DNA of 64,000 nucleotides from SIG351 sp045627045 (GCA_045627045.1 JAZQMY010000025.1:1-64000); one strand, 5' to 3'; counted from the stretch's first letter, positions 8,120-16,906 are shown. Numbers and translations: made by a program. The notes: generated from the letters alone by a model not told the origin.

Positions 8120-8899
8120 ATGGAACAAAAAATAAGGATAATTGCGGCAGACAGCAATCAGAAATGGATAAGACTTCTCGCAGAGTACGCAGCTGAAAAT
8201 GATGATATCGAGCTTTGCGGCACTGCGGCAAACGGTCAGGAGGCACTTGAAATAATTGCTAAACTCAAGCCGCAGGTTATTGTGATTAATATGATTCTGC
8301 CTGTAATTGACGGATTAGGTGTGATGGAAAGCATTCAGAAGATGACTGACTATCAGCCGAAGATAATCTGCATTTCATCTGTGCAGAATGAATTCATGAT
8401 AAAAAGAGCATTTTCGCTCGGTGCGGTTTATTACGCAAGCATGCCTATCGATTTAACGCTACTTGTAAGAAGAATAAAAGAAGTCGCATCGGGCACGGTG
8501 TTCAATCCGACTCCCGCACAGACATATTCAGTTCCTGTTTCACAGCAGACAACGCTTGATGAAAAGATTACGTCAATCTTTCTGACTATCGGCATTCCGG
8601 CGCACATAAAAGGTTATCCTTATCTTCGTGAAGCCGTCAAGATGTCGATCAACGATATCAGCATCGTAAACAAAATCACAAAGGAGCTTTATCCCGGAAT
8701 TGCCGATAAATTCCAGACCACTCCGAGCAAAGTGGAAAGAGCCATCCGACACGCAATTGATGTTGCATGGAACAGAGGCAGGATTCAGAATATGAATGAG
8801 GTTTTCGGAATCGATATCTACAAAGCAAACGACAGACCAACAAACGGCGAATTCATTGCATTGATTGCAGACAGACTCAGGATGAGAAATTCAGCATAA
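8120..8899 (+). CDS. spo0A: Spo0A, master sporulation regulator, with degenerate receiver domain
   Basis: 259 residues. The C-terminal DNA-binding domain (about 148-257) closely follows Spo0A: IGIPAHIKGYPYLREA, the recognition region VERAIRHAIDVAWNRG, and PTNGEFIALIADRLR. The N-terminal receiver fold (about 4-120) keeps KPQVIVINMILPVIDGLG, but the phosphoacceptor Asp is Asn57 (AAT, 8288-8290). The conserved Lys is Met108 (ATG, 8441-8443) and the second acidic-pocket residue is Ser12, although Asp11 and Ser86 remain. It should therefore not accept phosphate in the usual way. AACGGAGG precedes the ATG. A 0A box and a direct repeat lie upstream. The gene is otherwise full length and intact. Confidence 0.95.
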   Translation: MEQKIRIIAADSNQKWIRLLAEYAAENDDIELCGTAANGQEALEIIAKLKPQVIVINMILPVIDGLGVMESIQKMTDYQPKIICISSVQNEFMIKRAFSLGAVYYASMPIDLTLLVRRIKEVASGTVFNPTPAQTYSVPVSQQTTLDEKITSIFLTIGIPAHIKGYPYLREAVKMSINDISIVNKITKELYPGIADKFQTTPSKVERAIRHAIDVAWNRGRIQNMNEVFGIDIYKANDRPTNGEFIALIADRLRMRNSA

Positions 8900-8901
8900 A
8901 G

Positions 8902-8927
8902 AAAAAGACCTTGAAAAAGGTCTTTTT
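8902..8927 (+). terminator. terminator between spo0A and the dprA-like gene
   Basis: AAAAAGACCTT (8902-8912), GAAA loop, AAGGTCTTTTT (8917-8927), a perfect 11-bp stem. It is flanked by A and T runs, so it can work in both directions for these convergent genes; it overlaps the dprA-like stop codon. Confidence 0.85.
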
Positions 8928-9714
8928 AATTATATCTTATAAATTTGCCTGAAGTAAAAATGAAAATCGGTTTATTTTCTTCCGCCATACATCTGACTGT
9001 ATATCCCGTGCCGCTGTCTTCCTCAAACCTTTGAGGAACATAAAGTCTGTCCGCAAGGCCTGTAATGATCCTGTCCCTGTTCAGAAGCTGGAACTTGACG
9101 TTGAACGGCTCAAAGTATTCCGCAATTATCAGACTGTTCCGAAGGAGTATTCTTTCTGCAATCACCTGATTCTGAGGAGGATAAATCGGAGTAAAATAGG
9201 GAAGAACGGCTATTGTGCTTCCGTTTTCGATTGCCGCTTTGTGTGCCTCGGCATCAACTCCGAGTGCGAGCCCAGAAACAACCGTTGTATTTTCGGAAGC
9301 AAGTGTCCTTGCGGTATAAAACGCTCTGTCGAGGACTTCATCTGAGGTTTTTCTCGGGCCCGATATTGCCGCCGTTGAGGGCGAATTCAGAAGCCCGGTA
9401 TTTCCTCTGCAATAAAGAAAAAGCGGAGATTTTCTGCTGCTTTTCAGCCTTTCGGGGTAAAGGGAATCATTCTTTGAGATGATTACCGCCGATTCCGAAC
9501 GAAGTCTGCGCTTGATTTTTGTCAGCTTTTCTTTGTATCTGCCGAAGCAATTTCTGAATTCCGAAAGGGCTTTTCCCGATTGGAAGACAGTAATCAGTTT
9601 TTCGTTGCTTTCATTCCAAAGTTCTTCAAGGCTAGAATAAGCGCTTATTTTCTCAAGCGTCTTTTCGCCTACGCCGTCAATGAATGAAAAGGCAAGAAGA
9701 TCATCAGTATTCAT
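8926..9714 (-). CDS. dprA: DprA/Smf-like DNA-processing protein
   Basis: 262 residues. A helix-hairpin-helix-like start (about 1-45, SFIDGVGEKTLEKI) is followed by a Rossmann-like DprA core (about 75-255) with VVSGLALGVDAEAHKAAI, a YPPQN turn and NRDRIITGLADRLYV. DprA loads RecA on incoming single-stranded DNA during transformation. The usual GSR loop reads ISGPR here, and there is no C-terminal winged-helix domain, so this is a divergent, short member. It lies three bases after rsmI. A DNA-uptake role is inferred; no competence genes are visible in the window. Confidence 0.8.
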   Translation of the reverse strand: MNTDDLLAFSFIDGVGEKTLEKISAYSSLEELWNESNEKLITVFQSGKALSEFRNCFGRYKEKLTKIKRRLRSESAVIISKNDSLYPERLKSSRKSPLFLYCRGNTGLLNSPSTAAISGPRKTSDEVLDRAFYTARTLASENTTVVSGLALGVDAEAHKAAIENGSTIAVLPYFTPIYPPQNQVIAERILLRNSLIIAEYFEPFNVKFQLLNRDRIITGLADRLYVPQRFEEDSGTGYTVRCMAEENKPIFIFTSGKFIRYN

Positions 9715-9717
9715 TTC

Positions 9718-10602
9718 TTATTCTTCTTCATCATCGGAAAACAGCTTTCTTAAGTTAAGAGAAGCCGCATAAATTTCTTTCTTTGAAAGATCTGTTCTTT
9801 CTTTTCTCAAAATAGCGATCGCGTCCTTTGCCGTGCAGGAGTTTTTAACCATAATATCGGCAAGAAGTGCTTCAAGCGAGATATCATTTACAGGGGAAGC
9901 GGCATCATTTTCGATGATTTCTTTCCTGTTCTTGTGAATCACGATGACGTATTCTCCCTTCTCAGCATTTTCCGAAGAAGATAATTCCGAAAGGACATCC
10001 TTAACATTGCCGGTGATGTTCATCTCATGAAGCTTTGTGATGTCATTGCAGACACAGACATCGCAGTCAATTATTTCCGATATATTCTCAAGAGTTTTGA
10101 GAATTCTGAAAGGTGACTCATAGATAACGATATTGTTCATATCGGAGCTCTCAAGCTTTTTTAGCTGCTCCTTCTGTTCTTTATTATCTCTCTCAAGAAA
10201 TCCTATAAAAGAAAACGTATCAGTTTCAAAGCCCGAAACAGAAAGCGCGCAGATTGCAGCGCAGGGACCCGGAACAGGCACAGTCTTAATGCCGTTTTCC
10301 TTTGCCAATGCTATAAGATCATATCCCGGATCGGAAATGCACGGCGTCCCCGCATCGGTCACGATAGCAATATCGATTCCGTCCTTGAGCATCCTTGAAA
10401 CAAGCTCGGGAGCACGCTCCTTCTCATTGAATTTATGATATGAAATCATAGGAGTATGTATGTCAAAATAATTAAGAAGCTTGATTGTATGAGTTGTATC
10501 TTCAGCGGCAATCAATGAAACGTTTTTCAGTGTTTCAATAGCTCTCGGAGTGAAATCCGAAAGATTGCCTATAGGTGTCGCCGTTACGAATAAAGTAGGC
10601 AT
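9718..10602 (-). CDS. rsmI: 16S rRNA (cytidine(1402)-2'-O)-methyltransferase
   Basis: 294 residues, a tetrapyrrole-methylase fold. Motifs are TATPIGNLSDFTPRAIETL, AAEDTTHT, the SAM loop VTDAGTPCISDPG and VPGPCAA. RsmI makes the 2'-O-methyl of m4Cm1402 in the decoding centre of 16S rRNA. The last 60 residues (KNSCTAKDAIAILRKERTD) match the small C-terminal domain of the family, and the protein ends in an acidic tail. It is transcribed from its own promoter at 10635-10663, ahead of the dprA-like gene. Confidence 0.93.
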   Translation of the reverse strand: MPTLFVTATPIGNLSDFTPRAIETLKNVSLIAAEDTTHTIKLLNYFDIHTPMISYHKFNEKERAPELVSRMLKDGIDIAIVTDAGTPCISDPGYDLIALAKENGIKTVPVPGPCAAICALSVSGFETDTFSFIGFLERDNKEQKEQLKKLESSDMNNIVIYESPFRILKTLENISEIIDCDVCVCNDITKLHEMNITGNVKDVLSELSSSENAEKGEYVIVIHKNRKEIIENDAASPVNDISLEALLADIMVKNSCTAKDAIAILRKERTDLSKKEIYAASLNLRKLFSDDEEE

Positions 10603-10634
10603 AGTTTTTTCCTTTGCTATTTTTATTTCTTTTT

Positions 10635-10663
10635 ATTATACATTAAATCAATGATAAAATCAA
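10635..10663 (-). promoter_or_regulatory. sigma-A promoter of rsmI
   Basis: Minus strand TTGATT (10663-10658), 17-base spacer, TATAAT (10640-10635), about 30 bases before the rsmI start. Confidence 0.7.
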
Positions 10664-10742
10664 TACGGCTGTGATAAAATTTGCCATAATAAATTGTATT
10701 TTTTCAGCGAATTATATTTTCGAAAAAATAAAGGGAGGATGT

Positions 10743-10982
10743 ATGATTTTGGACAGAAAAGAACTTTACCGCAAGCGATTATCACTCATTCCGCAGGATC
10801 TTGCTTCAATGCTCTCATTTTCACCTGAAGCACGTTTCAGATTCGGAACATTGTCAAGTGAACAGAAAGGAAAGCTGACATCATATCTTGATAACTCGCC
10901 CGATGTGTGGAGCCGTGAGGAGAGATGTGAAGAAATAGTTTCATCGCTGAAGGATGATGAGAAAATGTGGTTCAATGACTGA
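10743..10982 (+). CDS. small protein of unknown function ahead of gerAA
   Basis: 79 residues, soluble, with no membrane segment. The middle, SFSPEARFRFGTLSSEQKGKL, followed by a charged helix, faintly recalls the C-terminal tail of YdeI-like proteins, but I do not claim that family. AAAGGGAGG at about 10729-10737 fits the ATG at 10743; longer in-frame starts upstream lack such a site. It overlaps the beginning of gerAA and is probably cotranscribed with the germination operon. A CATAATA at 10685-10691 resembles a sigma-G -10, but no well-spaced -35 was seen. Confidence 0.75.
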   Translation: MILDRKELYRKRLSLIPQDLASMLSFSPEARFRFGTLSSEQKGKLTSYLDNSPDVWSREERCEEIVSSLKDDEKMWFND

Positions 10983-12423
10983 TTCTTTTTCAGAAAACTT
11001 AAGCTATGTGCTTGATTGCTTTTCCGGAGACAAAAAGCCGGAAGCAAGAAAGGTTGAATTGAAATGCAATATTGAGTGTGCGTTGATTTTCATAGATGAA
11101 ATAACAGACGGTAAGTTGATCAATAAAGATATTATCAAGCCGCTTTTTGATGCAGAAATAAAATTTCGGAAGAATATTGCGGAAGAGTTGAAAGAAAAAA
11201 TCATTCCGGCAAATGAATGCGAGATAATTTATGACAGAGAAAAGCTTCCTGAATTCATTCTTGACGGATGCGTTGTCCTGATTATTGAATCCGCTGATGC
11301 TTTTCTCTCAGTGCCGGCAAGAAAATGGGAGAAAAGAAGCGTGGAAGAGCCTCCGAACGAGGCTGTTATCAGAGGTCCGAGGGAAGGCTTTACGGAAGAT
11401 CTGAAAACGAACATTTCACTTCTTAGGAAAAGGCTCAAAACGCCTGATCTCGCTATTGATATAATTAAGACGGGCAGATATTCCGACACGAAATCAGCCG
11501 TTGTATATATTTCTTCGATAGCAGACAAACAGCTCGTTTCTTCAATAAAAGAAAAGCTTTCCGAAATCGATATTGACGGAATAATCGATTCGGAATATCT
11601 TGAAGGCTTTCTGAAGGATAATAAATTCACTGTATTTCCGCAGACAGGCATCACAGAAAAACCCGATACTGCAGCAGGAAAGCTTCTTGAAGGCAGGATC
11701 TGCATAATAACAGACGGAAGCCCGAGCGTAATCACTCTTCCGTATCTTTTTATCGAAAGCTTTCAGGATGCCGGTGACTACTATTCCGTATCACCGAGAA
11801 AAAGCACACTTCGTGCATTAAGGTTTGCAGGATTTATTTTTGCTATACTTCTTCCGGGCTTGTATGTTTCGATACTGAATTTTCATTATGAAATGCTTCC
11901 TGCGGAGATATTATTAACAATACTGAACGCAAGAGACGGTATTCCCATGAATCCCGTTCTTGAGCTGATAATCACAATGCTTCTGTTTGAAATACTTCAG
12001 GAGGCATCCATCAGAATGCCCAGGCATTTAGGCTCTGCAATGAGCATTGTCGGAGCACTGATCCTCGGCGATACAGCCGTAAAGTCAGGTGTGATCAGCT
12101 CGCCAGCGGTAATGATTTCAGCTGTATCCGCAATCGCGATTTACAGTGTGCCCGATCAGGCTGATGCCGTAATACTGCTTCGATTCTGCTTTACGATTCT
12201 CGGCGGAATGGCAGGCTTCTTCGGAATAATGCTCGGCGCAGCTGCGGTATCCATACACCTTTTAAGCTTATCATGCTTTGGCGTGTCGTATCTTGCGCCG
12301 TTTGCACCTCTCTCGATAAGAGATAAGCAGGATGCCGTCTTCATCAGTCCGATAACAAAAAGATATTTCAGGCCCGAATCCATCCCAACGAAAAACAGAG
12401 TCAGAATGAGGAGCAAAACTTGA
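10975..12423 (+). CDS. gerAA: spore germination receptor subunit A (GerA family)
   Basis: About 482 residues. The soluble N-terminal half (about 1-280) holds the family marker GPREGFTEDLKTNISLLRKRL and a LEGRICIITDGSP segment. Four to five hydrophobic segments fill the C-terminal half (from about 285), with PRHLGSAMSIVGALILGDTAV. GerA-type receptors in the spore inner membrane sense nutrients and trigger germination. Start codons at 10954, 10957 and 10975 are all possible; none has a strong ribosome site, and 10975, overlapping the previous stop by eight bases, fits translational coupling. It is followed by gerAB (TTGA overlap) and gerAC. Confidence 0.92.
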   Translation: MTDSFSENLSYVLDCFSGDKKPEARKVELKCNIECALIFIDEITDGKLINKDIIKPLFDAEIKFRKNIAEELKEKIIPANECEIIYDREKLPEFILDGCVVLIIESADAFLSVPARKWEKRSVEEPPNEAVIRGPREGFTEDLKTNISLLRKRLKTPDLAIDIIKTGRYSDTKSAVVYISSIADKQLVSSIKEKLSEIDIDGIIDSEYLEGFLKDNKFTVFPQTGITEKPDTAAGKLLEGRICIITDGSPSVITLPYLFIESFQDAGDYYSVSPRKSTLRALRFAGFIFAILLPGLYVSILNFHYEMLPAEILLTILNARDGIPMNPVLELIITMLLFEILQEASIRMPRHLGSAMSIVGALILGDTAVKSGVISSPAVMISAVSAIAIYSVPDQADAVILLRFCFTILGGMAGFFGIMLGAAAVSIHLLSLSCFGVSYLAPFAPLSIRDKQDAVFISPITKRYFRPESIPTKNRVRMRSKT

Positions 12424-13511
12424 TAAGTACAAATGAACCGCTGAAAAAAAGAGAGTTATTTTTTCTTTTCGCAACTGTAATTCCGGCTTTGAAGCTTATT
12501 TTCCTGCCGGAGTATGCCGCAATAGCTCTCGGGAGAGATTCCTGGCTGATTTTCGTTGTGACTGGCGCTGTTGACGTTCTGTTTTCGTTTTTTATTATAT
12601 ATGCGACAAAATGGAATCTGTCTTCGGCGTTTTCCGTAAACAAGCTTCCCGCAAAAATCATCGGCTTTCTGTTTATTGCTGTACTCGGATGTAAATCTCT
12701 GATGTATTTCAGACAGACGCTTGAATTCGTATTCACAAGCACATACACGTTTGAGCCGTTGAAGTATTTTGCGATCCCATTGATAGCACTTGAAGTCTGC
12801 ATCCAGTTCACCGACATCAGGAATCAGGTCAGACTCTCAAGTATCATTTTTCCGCTCATGATAATGACATACCTGATCCTGATAATAACCGGAATCATGA
12901 ATTTTGATTCTGTCAGGGTAAGACCCGTCCTTGACTACGGCATCAATCCTTTATTAAAGAGCATACCGGGTTTTTTCACATGGACAGGTGATTGCATTCT
13001 GCTTTTTCTATTGCTGCCGTATTCGGAAAATCCGGCAGAGAAAAGGTACAGGTTCACATCAGGAATTATTTTCGGGAACATCATTGCATCACTGCTTTGC
13101 TTTATTTTTATAGGAGTATTCGGTGACATTGCCGGTTTTGTAACGCTTTCTGTCACGGAATTGCCTGTATTTGCCGGAAGTGAAGCGGTCTTTGCGGACT
13201 TTGACTCTGCAGTGAGAATAATATGGACATTTGCGTTGTTCATTAGTGATACGCTTTATCTGTTTCTTACCGTAACGGTATTCAACAGGGTTTTCGGAGT
13301 AAAAAACGAAAAAGTCACAAAAATAATACTTCCATCGGCTTTGTGCCTTGCTTCGCTTTTTCTGTTTGAGAATGAAGAATATTATATGGCATTCGGAATA
13401 GGCATTGCATCCGTAATTTTGGGCATTGTTCAGTATTCATCCATGTTTGCGGCAGGAATATATCTTTCAATAAAAAACAGGAGGAGCAATAAAAGATATG
13501 AGGCGGCGTAA
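12420..13511 (+). CDS. gerAB: spore germination permease-like subunit B
   Basis: 363 residues with about ten hydrophobic segments spread over the length, of the APC-like spore permease family (PF03845). Family features include the N-terminal KKRELFFLFATVIPALKLIFLPEYAA and a charged loop, IRNQVRLS. In Bacillus the B subunit binds the germinant within the membrane. The start is a TTG at 12420 overlapping the gerAA stop, with TGAGGAG at 12407-12413 six bases before it. It overlaps gerAC by 14 bases. The germinant cannot be told from sequence. Confidence 0.9.
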   Translation: MISTNEPLKKRELFFLFATVIPALKLIFLPEYAAIALGRDSWLIFVVTGAVDVLFSFFIIYATKWNLSSAFSVNKLPAKIIGFLFIAVLGCKSLMYFRQTLEFVFTSTYTFEPLKYFAIPLIALEVCIQFTDIRNQVRLSSIIFPLMIMTYLILIITGIMNFDSVRVRPVLDYGINPLLKSIPGFFTWTGDCILLFLLLPYSENPAEKRYRFTSGIIFGNIIASLLCFIFIGVFGDIAGFVTLSVTELPVFAGSEAVFADFDSAVRIIWTFALFISDTLYLFLTVTVFNRVFGVKNEKVTKIILPSALCLASLFLFENEEYYMAFGIGIASVILGIVQYSSMFAAGIYLSIKNRRSNKRYEAA

Positions 13512-14739
13512 TTTTCCGATAATAATAATTATGTTTGCAGTTACAGTGTTTCTGTCTCTCGTTTCAAATGTTTTTCAGCCGAGAAGCATAGAAACGGTAA
13601 TGATCGTGAGCGGAGCTGGAATAGAAAAATCCAATGACGGAAACATCAGGCTCTCAATTCAGGTCATAAAACCTGTAAAAAGTGATTCGGGAAGCTCGGT
13701 TTCATCCTGCTTCGTTTTTTCCGGAGAAGGCGAAAGCATGAGCGAGGCAACCGAAAAAATAATTGCAAAATCAGGAACCGTTCCTGCATGGTCGCACTGT
13801 GAGGTGATCGTCATAAGCAAAGAGATAGCGACAGAACAAGATATTTCATTTCTCATCGATCCGTTTTTTCGTGCAAACGAAGTTAAGAATTCAACGCTTA
13901 TCCTTCTTTCCGATGAATCGCCCGAAAAGATTCTTAATGCGCAGACACCCTTTGATTCCGTTTCGGCATTCGGTATAAGAAGGCTTCTTGATGATATGGA
14001 TTTTGAATCCAACCGCTCACCGGTAACGCTGAAGGATTTCATGGAGGATTATTATTCTTTATCGGGAGCAAGCGTTATCCAAAGCCTGTCAACGGAAGAA
14101 ATAAAGAATTATACCGGAGGAGACGAAAGCAGTGAAAGCGGCAAAACCACAACAGAAGTAATTCTTTCATCTCCATCCATTGTCAAAAACGGAAAGCTTT
14201 CAGCCGAGCTTTCACCGCAGGCAAACATAGGAAGCAAATGGTTGAAAAACGAAATCAAAGGCATGATGATGAGCATTGGCGGGAAAGGCGGCAACAATGA
14301 AATATCACTGATTCTTTACAGCGCTTCGGCAAAATTAAAAGCTGAAAAGCAGGACGATAAATATGTTCTAAAGGTCACAGTCAAGGCAGAAGCCGAAATA
14401 ACATCCGTTCTCTCAGAGGATGAGGAAGGAATAATTTCAGAAAAAGCAATCGCCGGAAAATATGATTCCATCAGAGAATCCATACAGAATGAGATAAAAA
14501 ATCAGATTTATTCGGCATGGGAAGAGATGATAAGCACCGACACGGATTTTTCAGGAATTGCAGAACAGCTTTACGCAGGACTCGGTCATGAGTGGCTTGA
14601 AAAGCAAAGCGGGTTCGGCAGGGAAATGCTTGAAAACACCGTGTTAAAAGTCGATGTTAAAATTTCAATTTCTTCAGGCGGACTCAATAAAAGATACGGT
14701 TCAGACAAAATTCATAATTTTTTTACGAACGCTTGTTGA
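13498..14739 (+). CDS. gerAC: spore germination subunit C (Ger(x)C family), without lipobox
   Basis: 413 residues. The N-terminal domain contains IETVMIVSGAGIEK, matching the family's conserved opening. The C-terminal domain (about 230-400) includes IQNEIKNQIYSAW and DFSGIAEQLY, typical of GerAC. Normal GerAC proteins are lipoproteins with a Cys about 20 residues in. Here residues 6-26 are hydrophobic but the expected lipobox region reads SLVSNVFQPRS and has no Cys, so the protein is probably held by an uncleaved N-terminal helix. AGGAGGAGC at about 13480-13488 fits the ATG at 13498. It is the last gene of the germination operon. Confidence 0.88.
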   Translation: MRRRNFPIIIIMFAVTVFLSLVSNVFQPRSIETVMIVSGAGIEKSNDGNIRLSIQVIKPVKSDSGSSVSSCFVFSGEGESMSEATEKIIAKSGTVPAWSHCEVIVISKEIATEQDISFLIDPFFRANEVKNSTLILLSDESPEKILNAQTPFDSVSAFGIRRLLDDMDFESNRSPVTLKDFMEDYYSLSGASVIQSLSTEEIKNYTGGDESSESGKTTTEVILSSPSIVKNGKLSAELSPQANIGSKWLKNEIKGMMMSIGGKGGNNEISLILYSASAKLKAEKQDDKYVLKVTVKAEAEITSVLSEDEEGIISEKAIAGKYDSIRESIQNEIKNQIYSAWEEMISTDTDFSGIAEQLYAGLGHEWLEKQSGFGREMLENTVLKVDVKISISSGGLNKRYGSDKIHNFFTNAC

Positions 14740-14764
14740 AAAATACACTTTCATAAGGTATAAT
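14736..14764 (+). promoter_or_regulatory. sigma-A promoter of the 14800 lipoprotein gene
   Basis: TTGAAA (14736-14741), 17-base spacer, TATAAT (14759-14764). The -35 overlaps the gerAC stop codon. Confidence 0.8.
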
Positions 14765-14799
14765 ATAGATAAAATCGATATAAGGGATTACTATACATT

Positions 14800-15948
14800 A
14801 TGAAAAAAAGATTACTGACTTTAATTGCGGCAATTACAATGCTCCTTTCTTTATCCGCCTGCGGAGAAACGACTGTTCCGGAGCCTCAGCCTGAGATAAG
14901 CTACAAGCTCAACTCCGCATATATCGGAAATCAATTCTATTCGGCATCTGATAACGTTGAAGGTCTTGTTCACTATTATGATTTCAATGAATATCTTCAG
15001 AGCGGCAAGGATTTTGATTCAGTGATCGCCGAGTACGGCGCAGCAGAAAAGGAAGAGCTTCTTTCTGCTTGCGAAAACGTGCTTGTAATTGCGCCCGATA
15101 ATAATAAAAACGATATCATAAAAGAATTCACGGGTGCTGACTCCATTGAGACAACGGAAAATGAAGATTTTAGCCTTTTAGGCGTTCTTTTCACCAAAAT
15201 ATCCGAAAAGAACGAGTTTGATGCCGTAGGCATTTATACTATGGGCAAGGTCAGCAAGGGAACAGCAGAGCTCACCGATTACGAAGCATACTGTGTTTCA
15301 TACGAATACAAAAAGCACTATCAGGGCGACAACTTCGTTACAACCGAAGTCTATAATATGCAGAAGGCATCCGACATTTTCAATGTTTTTGATTTTGAGG
15401 GAAAGGCATACTCCGTTTCAATGCTGACATTTGTTGATTATCTTGATAATCCTACAGTTTCAGCTTCTCATTATCTTTTCGAACATTCGTTAGCATATTT
15501 TACTGATATAAAGCCTGTCTCTTCCACGGCAGGAGATCTCACCTCACTCATTACAGTCAATAATGACGGTTGGGAGATAAAAATGGCGCCGAATTCAGAC
15601 GTTGTTTTTGCAGAAAACGAAGAGATGCCGAGAAACTTCTATTTTTACAGGCAGTTTCTTGTTTCAGACGAGCATAACTTTTCCGGCAAAGTCATAGCCA
15701 ATGACAAGGGCAGTATGCTCGACAGACTCAGCTGGACCATCACCGACACGAATTCAGCAGACGAGACAGAATACACATATCTCTATAAGAACCTGACAGT
15801 TGCCGCTGATATGGTCAATGAGCACGGCCATTATGCGCCGACAACAAAGACGACCGCAGTTATCGGAAACGGCACCGACAATAAAGAATACTCCTACACC
15901 ATCGGATGCGATGTCTGGGCAATCGTTTGGGGAGACGATCACGAATAA
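14800..15948 (+). CDS. lipoprotein of unknown function
   Basis: 382 residues. A clear lipoprotein signal, MKKRLLTLIAAITML then LSLSAC, places the lipidated Cys at about 21. The mature part is acidic, rich in Asp, Asn and Tyr, with no membrane segment. Repeated YE.Y/EY patterns suggest beta structure, and the end (EYSYTIGCDVWAIVWGDDHE) contains one more Cys. I do not recognise the family. It has its own promoter and is followed by a decayed gene. It should be anchored on the outer face of the membrane. Confidence 0.8.
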   Translation: MKKRLLTLIAAITMLLSLSACGETTVPEPQPEISYKLNSAYIGNQFYSASDNVEGLVHYYDFNEYLQSGKDFDSVIAEYGAAEKEELLSACENVLVIAPDNNKNDIIKEFTGADSIETTENEDFSLLGVLFTKISEKNEFDAVGIYTMGKVSKGTAELTDYEAYCVSYEYKKHYQGDNFVTTEVYNMQKASDIFNVFDFEGKAYSVSMLTFVDYLDNPTVSASHYLFEHSLAYFTDIKPVSSTAGDLTSLITVNNDGWEIKMAPNSDVVFAENEEMPRNFYFYRQFLVSDEHNFSGKVIANDKGSMLDRLSWTITDTNSADETEYTYLYKNLTVAADMVNEHGHYAPTTKTTAVIGNGTDNKEYSYTIGCDVWAIVWGDDHE

Positions 15949-15969
15949 TTTGTCAGAAGAGAGGAAAAT

Positions 15970-16746
15970 ATGAGTTCTTCCAAGAGAATAGACCGCAAGA
16001 TAAACTGAATGCCGGCAAGATCCAGGGGAATTGATAATATCTATAAATTTCTCCGCATCTTTGGCGTCAAGCCGATGCAGTACAAAAGAATTCAGATGGA
16101 GGATTGTGATAGCCTGACTGAATATCTGACCGGCTTTCGCAAAGCATATGCCGATTTCTTTTGCAAAAGCGGAGTAAAAGAGAACAGTACGCTTTAATAC
16201 TATGCCACGCAGATGCTCTGGCACAGGCTCTATCTTCAGAAAAGAAGACTTGACAGGCTCGGAATCAGAATGGATATGGAGAGTGAAAGACTTCAGCGAT
16301 CAAAGAAACCCGAGGAAACGATTGCCGAAACAGACTTCTTTGAGGGCAGATACATAGTAAACGACGTCAACGAAGCCATTTACTCCAAGTCAATATTGAT
16401 TTTGATACCCTAAATCTCCGGAGAAACAGATACACGGTGGAAAGCGGAGTTCAGAAAATCAAGTGTTCCGTTTGCATGGTTTTTTGAGCTGATCGACGGA
16501 AAAATTCTTCTGAGAAACGAAACGACAAAGCTTGAGTTTGAAAAATCAGCTGATTGCAAAACGCAGAACATATGTGTGCCTTCTGTTTTCAAGTGCAGGG
16601 GCTGCGGCATGAGCCTTTCACTCATGGACGGAAAAGCCTGCCCGAATTGCGGAAAAGAGCTCGACCTGAGGCAATACGATTGGATAATCACAAAATATGA
16701 AAGCAGTATGAGCGAGCCTGGTAAGTCCTGGCGTGAATTCAACTGA
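15970..16746 (+). pseudogene. decayed gene for a zinc-ribbon protein
   Basis: One reading frame of 258 codons runs from ATG 15970 (GAGGAAAAT before it) to TGA 16744, but is broken by TGA at 16006-16008, TAA at 16195-16197 and TAA at 16411-16413. Around 16397-16485 another frame reads NIDFDTLNLRRNRYTVESG then KIKCSVCM, which looks like the original protein, so a compensating pair of frameshifts is likely too. The last part has two CxxC pairs, CRGCGM and CPNCGK, followed by ELDLRQYDW, a C-terminal zinc ribbon. The codon pattern is still gene-like, so decay seems recent. The original function is unknown. Confidence 0.75.
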
Positions 16747-16769
16747 TTCAGAAAAAAATTAAAATGCTT

Positions 16770-16819
16770 GCCTGTCGAAGAAGAAAGATTGTTCTCATTC
16801 TTCCGCAGGCTTTCTTCTT
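16770..16819 (+). terminator. terminator before uppS operon
   Basis: GCCTGTCGAAGAA (16770-16782) pairs with TTCTTCCGCAGGC (16798-16810) with one mismatch, followed by TTTCTTCTT. Confidence 0.7.
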
Positions 16820-16845
16820 ATGAAAAAATTCAAGGGTTATTTCAC

Positions 16846-16874
16846 TTGAAAAAATAAGCACTGTATGGTATAAT
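16846..16874 (+). promoter_or_regulatory. sigma-A promoter of the uppS-polC operon
   Basis: TTGAAA (16846-16851), 17-base spacer ending TATGG, TATAAT (16869-16874). The start codon of uppS is 33 bases downstream. Confidence 0.85.
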
Positions 16875-16906
16875 TAAACAGTAATAAAAATAAAAAGGAT
16901 CAATTT

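Noticed and set aside
10664..10742. Sigma-G promoter for the germination operon
   Set aside because: CATAATA at 10685-10691 fits a -10, but no -35 lies at the right distance, so it is only mentioned in the gene entry.
15970..16413. Selenocysteine or programmed readthrough at the TGA and TAA codons
   Set aside because: Two of the three stops are TAA, no SECIS-like hairpin was evident, and a frame change nearby points to decay.
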